DNA from: Salegentibacter tibetensis
GTDB taxonomy: Bacteria > Bacteroidota > Bacteroidia > Flavobacteriales > Flavobacteriaceae
Length of the DNA: 64,000 bases
Assembly: GCF_020164485.1 (NCBI RefSeq)
Contig: NZ_JAIQZA010000009.1
Span: 62,001-126,000, forward strand
Reading direction: 5' to 3'
Shown here: positions 59,325-64,000 of the stretch, in pieces
Layout: each line of letters begins with the position of its first letter
Position numbering within the stretch: position 1 is the stretch's first letter
The notes under the pieces: model-generated
Databases searched by the model: none
What the model was told of the DNA's origin: nothing
The model's input: the letters and a program-made list of their open reading frames with translations, nothing else
Program-made: the position numbers and the translations under genes

Positions 59325-59425
59325 CCAGCATGATGCTGGACGCAAAAATTAGCAGGGTTATTACGATTTTTAGCCTGTGATGAATTCCCTTAGTAAGGAG
59401 TTTAAATTTATAATTAGAAGAAATT

Positions 59426-60439
59426 ATGGATCAGCAATTAGCCGATTTAGACCAGGAGGTAAAAACGCTTACCGGTAAACTTAAAGAACTTAAAACCGAG
59501 ATTGCCAAGGTAATCATAGGGCAGGAAGAAACCGTAGACCAGTTACTTATTACTTTTCTGGCAGGGGGGCATGCCCTTTTGGAAGGTGTTCCCGGTTTGG
59601 CGAAAACCCTTATGATACGCAGCCTTTCCCAGGCGATAGACCTGAAATTTAAAAGGATTCAGTTTACCCCAGATTTGATGCCGTCAGATATTATTGGGAC
59701 TGAAATCCTCGAGGAAGACCATACCACGGGTAAGAAATTCTTTGAATTTAATAAGGGACCAATTTTTGCGAATATCATCCTGGCCGATGAGATTAACCGT
59801 ACACCCCCAAAAACCCAGGCCGCACTTTTAGAGGCCATGCAGGAGTTTGAAGTAACCTATTCAGGTACCACTTACGAGCTGGAGCGTCCGTTTTTTATCC
59901 TGGCAACGCAAAACCCTATAGAACAATCGGGGACTTTTCCCTTACCGGAAGCACAGCAGGACAGGTTCCTTTTTTATATAAAAATCGGTTATCCTACCGA
60001 AGCTGAAGAAAACCAGATTTTAAAACATACTACAGGTTCTAAAAAAGCGACGATCAAGCCCGTGCTTACGGGAGCTGAAATTTTAAGACTTCAGGAACTG
60101 GTGAGGGAAGTGCCCATTAGTGATGAGCTTATTTCTTATGTAAATAAACTTATTCGCGCAACCCGGCCTGAAAATAGCAGCAATGAATTTGTAAAAGAAT
60201 GGGTAAGCTGGGGAGCAGGACCAAGGGCAGGACAGGCTTTAATCTTAACCGCGAAAGCCAGGGCCTTGCAGCAGGGTAGGCTGGCCGTTACTCCTGAAGA
60301 TCTGGAGCATTGCGCTTATCCGGTTTTGCGTCACAGGGTGATCGTGAATTTTAAGGCAGAGGCAGAGGGAATAACTTCAGATGAAGTTACCGGGGAATTA
60401 ATGAAATCTATATTTCCGGCAGAAAAAGCGAGAAAATAA
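59426..60439 (+). CDS. MoxR-family AAA+ ATPase
   Basis: 337 residues: Walker A LLEGVPGLAKT (51-61), Walker B IILADEINRTPPKTQAALLE (from about 112), sensor LATQNPIEQSGTFPLPEAQQ and the C-terminal lid FVKEWVSWGAGPRAGQAL. MoxR ATPases act as chaperones for assembling metallo- or membrane complexes, working with vWA-domain partners; here DUF58 and BatA-like genes follow. The stop is 95 bp before DUF58, a gap containing a dispersed palindromic repeat. Confidence 0.93.
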   Translation: MDQQLADLDQEVKTLTGKLKELKTEIAKVIIGQEETVDQLLITFLAGGHALLEGVPGLAKTLMIRSLSQAIDLKFKRIQFTPDLMPSDIIGTEILEEDHTTGKKFFEFNKGPIFANIILADEINRTPPKTQAALLEAMQEFEVTYSGTTYELERPFFILATQNPIEQSGTFPLPEAQQDRFLFYIKIGYPTEAEENQILKHTTGSKKATIKPVLTGAEILRLQELVREVPISDELISYVNKLIRATRPENSSNEFVKEWVSWGAGPRAGQALILTAKARALQQGRLAVTPEDLEHCAYPVLRHRVIVNFKAEAEGITSDEVTGELMKSIFPAEKARK

Positions 60440-60496
60440 GTAAACTGCCTCACAGCAAGCACAAGAGGCATTTATAGTGAAGAATTGTTTAATTTT

Positions 60497-60535
60497 CGAG
60501 GTAAGCCTCGGAGCATCTAAATCTCGATTATCGAG
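60497..60535. repeat. Dispersed repeat that ends at the DUF58 start codon
   Basis: CGAGGTAAGCCTCGG hairpin (60497-60511), then CTCGATTATCGAG (60523-60535), the complement form of the common palindrome. Its last G is the first base of the GTG start codon of the next gene. Confidence 0.75.
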
Positions 60536-61431
60536 TGAAGCAGGATTATCAGCAGTTATTAAAACGGGCGGTTATTAACAGCGTGAGCGGCCTGGCCCTT
60601 ATCGCCCGGGTTATTGTAGATGGTTACCTTTCAGGATTAAACCATAGCCGCAGGCTGGGGCCAGGAATGGAGTTTAGCCAGTATCGCGGTTACGAACCCG
60701 GGGACGATATGCGCCTGCTGGACTGGAAAATGCTGGCCCGTTCCGGGAGGTATTACATCAAACAATCTGAGGTAGAAACCAATATTTCGGTAAAATTTAT
60801 CCTGGATGCCAGCAATTCCATGCAGCACCGCGAGGATGGAATTTCCAAAATGGAATATACGCGGGTTTTAATAGCTTCTTTAGCCTGGCTCGCCCAAAAT
60901 CAAGGCGATGCCGTTGGCCTATTTGCTTTGAACGATAAGGAATTGCACGCGCTTTATCCCCGGGTTCATAAAAAGCATTTTAATCGATTACTGCAGGAAT
61001 TGATCAATATTAAAACTGAAGGAAAATGGCCTAAAAACCCGAAAGCAGCTGAAAAATTGCATGATAGAAGCCATAAAGAACTTATTTTCTTTATTTCAGA
61101 TCTGCACGAGGAAACTTCGGAATTGACTAATGTGATCACCAAATTAAAAACCCCCAGGAATGAAGTAGTTGTTTTGCACCTGCTTGGGAAAAATGAACTG
61201 GAATTTAACCACAAAGGTTCTCTTACTTTTGAAGACCTGGAAACCGGTGCGCGAATGGAGATAGACGCCAAAGAAGCCCGGGCACAATACCTGAAATCCC
61301 TCGAAAAATCGATTAAAACCACCAAAGAGGTTATGCTTGCTAACGCGATTAGCTATCAGCTTTTACGGCTTGATGAGCCAATTGGGGAAGCGCTACAATT
61401 GCTATTGAAGAAACGCAACAATTTAATGTAA
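60535..61431 (+). CDS. DUF58-domain protein
   Basis: 298 residues. The DUF58 signature is clear: RRLGPGMEFSQYRGYEPGDD, MRLLDWKMLARSGRYYIKQ and, in the vWA-like part, ILDASNSMQ (MIDAS-like DxSxS) with later FFISDLHEE. Start is GTG at 60535; an in-frame stop lies upstream at 60502 and no ATG is available. The protein probably works with MoxR, in the membrane-anchored or cytoplasmic complex characteristic of this cluster. The BatA-type gene follows after 1 nt, so the two are translationally linked. Confidence 0.9.
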   Translation: MKQDYQQLLKRAVINSVSGLALIARVIVDGYLSGLNHSRRLGPGMEFSQYRGYEPGDDMRLLDWKMLARSGRYYIKQSEVETNISVKFILDASNSMQHREDGISKMEYTRVLIASLAWLAQNQGDAVGLFALNDKELHALYPRVHKKHFNRLLQELINIKTEGKWPKNPKAAEKLHDRSHKELIFFISDLHEETSELTNVITKLKTPRNEVVVLHLLGKNELEFNHKGSLTFEDLETGARMEIDAKEARAQYLKSLEKSIKTTKEVMLANAISYQLLRLDEPIGEALQLLLKKRNNLM

Positions 61432-61432
61432 T

Positions 61433-62686
61433 ATGTTTTTCCTTAATCCTTCATTCTTATGGGCTTTACTGGGACTCGCCGTTCCGGTGGCAATACATTT
61501 ATGGAGCAAAAAACAGGGGAAAACCATAAAAGTTGGCAGTATAAAATTTTTGCAGGAATCTGATTCCCAGAAAAGCAGGAGCATAAAATTAAACGAACTC
61601 TGGTTATTGTTACTCAGAATGCTCATCATTACAATTTTGGTATCTATTTTGGCTGAACCCCGCTTAAATTATAAAACCGAAAACTCACCCATCACTTATT
61701 TAGTAGAATCTTCTTTGCTCTCTTCTTCGGAAGTAAAAACCCTTACCGATAGTTTAGATAATACCGCTGAGGTACGTTATTTACAAGCTGGTTTTCCTGA
61801 ATATCAAACGGAAATTCCGAAAATCCCTTCTGAAACCCCAAATTACTGGCAACTCGCTGCGGAAATGCAAACTTTAAAAACCGATAGTGTCGTGGTTTTT
61901 ACCAATGCTTTTTTAAGTGGGATTAAAGGAAAACGTCCTGGAACTGGCAAAAACATTAACTGGATCAACCTCAATTCAGGTGAGACAGAAACCAATCTGG
62001 TTGGGGCGGTAAAAAAAGGTGATAGTGTGGAGTTTATTTCAGCGATAAGCGATGCCGAAGGCTTTAAATTTCAGAAAGAAAAACAAAATTTAACTGTTGA
62101 AAATAAAAAAAATGAATTAGAAAATTTTCCTGTAGTGGAAATGGATTCGCTGAGGATAAATATTTTTTCCGAAGAAGAATTTAAGGCAGAAAGCAGGTAT
62201 TTGAAAGCTTCATTTTCTGCTGTTGCGAAGTACGTGGAACAACCAATTGAAATTAGATTTTTTAAAGAGGATAATTTTAAGCCGGCTTCAGATGAATTAT
62301 TGGTTTGGTTAAGCCAAAAACCTGCACCACAGAGCGAAGGGAAAATTTTAAAATTCCGAAGGGATACTTTGGCAAATTCATTAATTGAAGCCGGGAAATC
62401 TAAAAGTGAATACTATTTAACCGACGAATTAACTTCAGAAAATATTGTGGAGGAGCATTTAGCCGAGCAGCTTATAAAAATGCTGGACCTCTATTCTGAA
62501 ATTGAAAGTGAAGCAGAAAAATATGACCGTCGGGTAATGAATTTGGGACTTCTAAAACCAAATTTTGAAGTCGGTTTGGAACCGATTAAAAACCGGAAGG
62601 GAAGGGATATCTCCAAATATTTATGGATACTATTAATAATCCTGATATTATCAGAAAGAGTGCTGGCTAGATATAGAAAACAATGA
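61433..62686 (+). CDS. BatA-domain membrane protein
   Basis: 417 residues. The first 90 residues are the BatA N-terminal module: FLNPSFLWALLGLAVPVAIH, LWSKKQGKTIKVGSIKFLQE, and a second membrane helix LWLLLLRMLIITILVSILAE. The middle (90-385) is a periplasmic region without a recognised fold. A C-terminal membrane helix (YLWILLIILILSERVLARY) closes it. Bat proteins are associated with MoxR and vWA partners. The stop overlaps the next start codon by 4 nt (ATGA). Confidence 0.85.
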   Translation: MFFLNPSFLWALLGLAVPVAIHLWSKKQGKTIKVGSIKFLQESDSQKSRSIKLNELWLLLLRMLIITILVSILAEPRLNYKTENSPITYLVESSLLSSSEVKTLTDSLDNTAEVRYLQAGFPEYQTEIPKIPSETPNYWQLAAEMQTLKTDSVVVFTNAFLSGIKGKRPGTGKNINWINLNSGETETNLVGAVKKGDSVEFISAISDAEGFKFQKEKQNLTVENKKNELENFPVVEMDSLRINIFSEEEFKAESRYLKASFSAVAKYVEQPIEIRFFKEDNFKPASDELLVWLSQKPAPQSEGKILKFRRDTLANSLIEAGKSKSEYYLTDELTSENIVEEHLAEQLIKMLDLYSEIESEAEKYDRRVMNLGLLKPNFEVGLEPIKNRKGRDISKYLWILLIILILSERVLARYRKQ

Positions 62687-64000
62687 GTAGAAAGGGAAAA
62701 GACATATTAAAAAGGTTTCAAAAACGCTGGCAGTTTTTGCTATGGCTGGAAGTTTTCCTTTATGCCACCAGTTCCGCTGTTTTTGTTTGGTTCCTTTCTT
62801 TTAGTTTGCTCCTGAGTATTTTTACTGCTATACTTGTTTTTCTGATCGTAATGGTTTTAGAAAGGCCCTGGAAAATCGATTTAAAAAGGGTGAGCAAATT
62901 TATTGACCAGAAGTCGAATAAACTGGAATACAGCAGCGGATTATTATTGCAACCAACCGAAGGGCTACCGGGATTGGCTAAACTTCAGCAGCAAAAAGTG
63001 GCAAAAGAAGTCGAAGGCGAAAGTAAAAAAATACAGCCGGAAAATAACTTGAAAACCGTTGCGATAACTTCCGTAGTGATGATTGGAATTGGCTTTTGCG
63101 CATTTTATTTTGGATTAACTGAGAGCTACCTTTCAAAAGAAAAAAATATTCCGGAGGAAGAAATTATAGTTTTTAGACCTATAGATTCCACCTTTATAAA
63201 ATCAGAAGTCCCGGTTTTAAAAGAGCAACAGCTAACTATCAATTATCCCGCTTATACGGGCGCTACTGCTTCCATCTCTTCTAAAATGGATATTAAAGCC
63301 GTAGAAGGCTCGCGGGTGAGCTGGAAACTTGGTTTTGAAGGCGCGGTAGACAGCGTAAGCATTGAAAGTATGGGCAGGCGCCGTCCCTTAAAAAACAACA
63401 ATGGCGAATATAGCGGAAGTTCGGTTTTAGAAAATTCCGGGTTTTATAATTTCAGGTTTACCGATACAGCGGGGAACGCATATGTTTCAGATCTTTTTGC
63501 GATAGAAGTTACCAAAGATAAAGCGCCGGTAATTCTGCTGGAAGATTTAAAGCAGTTTACCTCTTTTAATTATGATGACAAAAAATTGATCAATTTTAGC
63601 GCTTCTATTACCGACGATTTTGGTGTTGCCGATGCGTATATTATCGCCACGGTGAGTAAAGGAACGGGGGAATCTGTGAAATTCAGGGAAGAAAAATTGA
63701 GCTTTAATAATTCTGTAATCCGAGGTAAAAAGAAGCTGAATTTGGCTAAAAATATAAATCTGGATCAAATGAAAATGGAGCCCGGGGACGAACTCTATTT
63801 TTACGTGGAAGCCCGGGACCTTAAACAACCGCAAGCCAATATTGCCCGGAGTGAAACCCATTTTGCAGTGATAAAAGATACCGTGGATTATGGTCCCGGC
63901 GTTGAAGGCGGACTTGGAGTAGACCTAATGCCCGATTATTTTAGGAGTCAACGGCAATTGATTATAGATACGGAAAAACTGATCAGCCAGCGCGACGAAC
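62683..64000 (+). CDS. DUF4175-like membrane protein (3' truncated)
   Basis: Starts with the ATG at 62683 that overlaps the previous stop and stays open to the right edge: 439 residues visible. Two membrane helices near 20-60 (WQFLLWLEVFLYATSSAVFV, FLIVMVLERPWKID), a third at about 125-145, then beta-rich exported sequence: ISDLFAIEVTKDKAPVIL-like strands, ITDDFGVADAYIIATVSKG. The latter block is typical of DUF4175 proteins, which are large (about 1000 residues) and end MoxR clusters of Bacteroidota. The rest of the gene lies outside the window. Confidence 0.75.
   Translation, partial: MSRKGKDILKRFQKRWQFLLWLEVFLYATSSAVFVWFLSFSLLLSIFTAILVFLIVMVLERPWKIDLKRVSKFIDQKSNKLEYSSGLLLQPTEGLPGLAKLQQQKVAKEVEGESKKIQPENNLKTVAITSVVMIGIGFCAFYFGLTESYLSKEKNIPEEEIIVFRPIDSTFIKSEVPVLKEQQLTINYPAYTGATASISSKMDIKAVEGSRVSWKLGFEGAVDSVSIESMGRRRPLKNNNGEYSGSSVLENSGFYNFRFTDTAGNAYVSDLFAIEVTKDKAPVILLEDLKQFTSFNYDDKKLINFSASITDDFGVADAYIIATVSKGTGESVKFREEKLSFNNSVIRGKKKLNLAKNINLDQMKMEPGDELYFYVEARDLKQPQANIARSETHFAVIKDTVDYGPGVEGGLGVDLMPDYFRSQRQLIIDTEKLISQRDE

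Noticed and set aside
1-64000. tRNA or rRNA genes
   Set aside because: I looked through the longer gaps for cloverleaf-like structure and conserved rRNA words and saw none; a tRNAscan-SE run would settle it.

Overview
The window is AT-rich bacterial DNA that reads as a marine or halotolerant member of the Flavobacteriaceae (Bacteroidota), plausibly near Salegentibacter, Gramella/Christiangramia or Zunongwangia. This is inferred from protein families: a 1225-residue single-chain PurL, a SerB-SerA fusion, an ECF sigma / anti-sigma / sensor operon, a Tat-dependent TldD and a MoxR-DUF58-BatA-DUF4175 cluster. Many small lipoproteins with a Cys lipobox, scarce Shine-Dalgarno sequences and a TTTG/TAnnTTTG-like promoter agree with it. 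No rRNA, tRNA, CRISPR, prophage or transposase gene was recognised.

Layout. 1-7 kb: end of a VCBS-like protein, a vanadium haloperoxidase-type lipoprotein, a GyrI-like anchored protein, a divergent lipid kinase / App1 phosphatase pair, and tex. 7-10.2 kb: a 470-bp inverted-repeat-bounded non-coding element, then a duplicated two-gene module (small membrane anchor plus PRC-barrel protein with a charged tail). 10.5-14.8 kb: three exported hydrolases. 15-22.3 kb: an osmoadaptation block with YtxH, OtsA-OtsB fusion, divergent GH15 and two MscS channels. 22.4-31.4 kb: fatty-acid degradation, with fadN, fadA and fadE in the order known from Bacillus subtilis, a MarR regulator and an acyl-CoA ligase. 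31.6-46 kb: purL, RsmB-like methyltransferase, BNR-like lipoprotein, ECF sigma operon, a candidate sRNA, serBA, a nucleotidase, a LuxR regulator, an Asp/Glu racemase and an HMA-like protein. 46-55 kb: MATE and MFS transporters, YbbA/YbbP-type ABC transporter next to a divergent TesA-like esterase, and a CNNM/CBS membrane protein. 55-64 kb: TldD/TldE pair, DUF4159, MoxR, DUF58, BatA-type and a DUF4175 protein running off the right edge.

Most unusual signal. Two small genes for four-helix-bundle proteins of the 23S rRNA intervening-sequence (IVP/S23) family sit in the two gaps of the fadN-fadA-fadE operon. Each cassette is bounded by inverted arrays of five 7-bp repeats. The heptamer differs between the cassettes (AAGATTC-like versus GAGTATT-like) but is shared by the two arms of each one. 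Each array begins at the TAG stop codon of the upstream fad gene, and one ends 4 nt before the next start codon. I suggest these are mRNA counterparts of rRNA intervening sequences, possibly folding into RNase III-type stems inside the operon transcript.

Other structure includes a 13-bp palindrome CTCGATAATCGAG recurring five times in gaps, a palindrome at the MarR promoter that may be its operator, a terminator with no gene upstream before serBA, and several dispersed repeat families. All repeat counts and alignments were made by eye.
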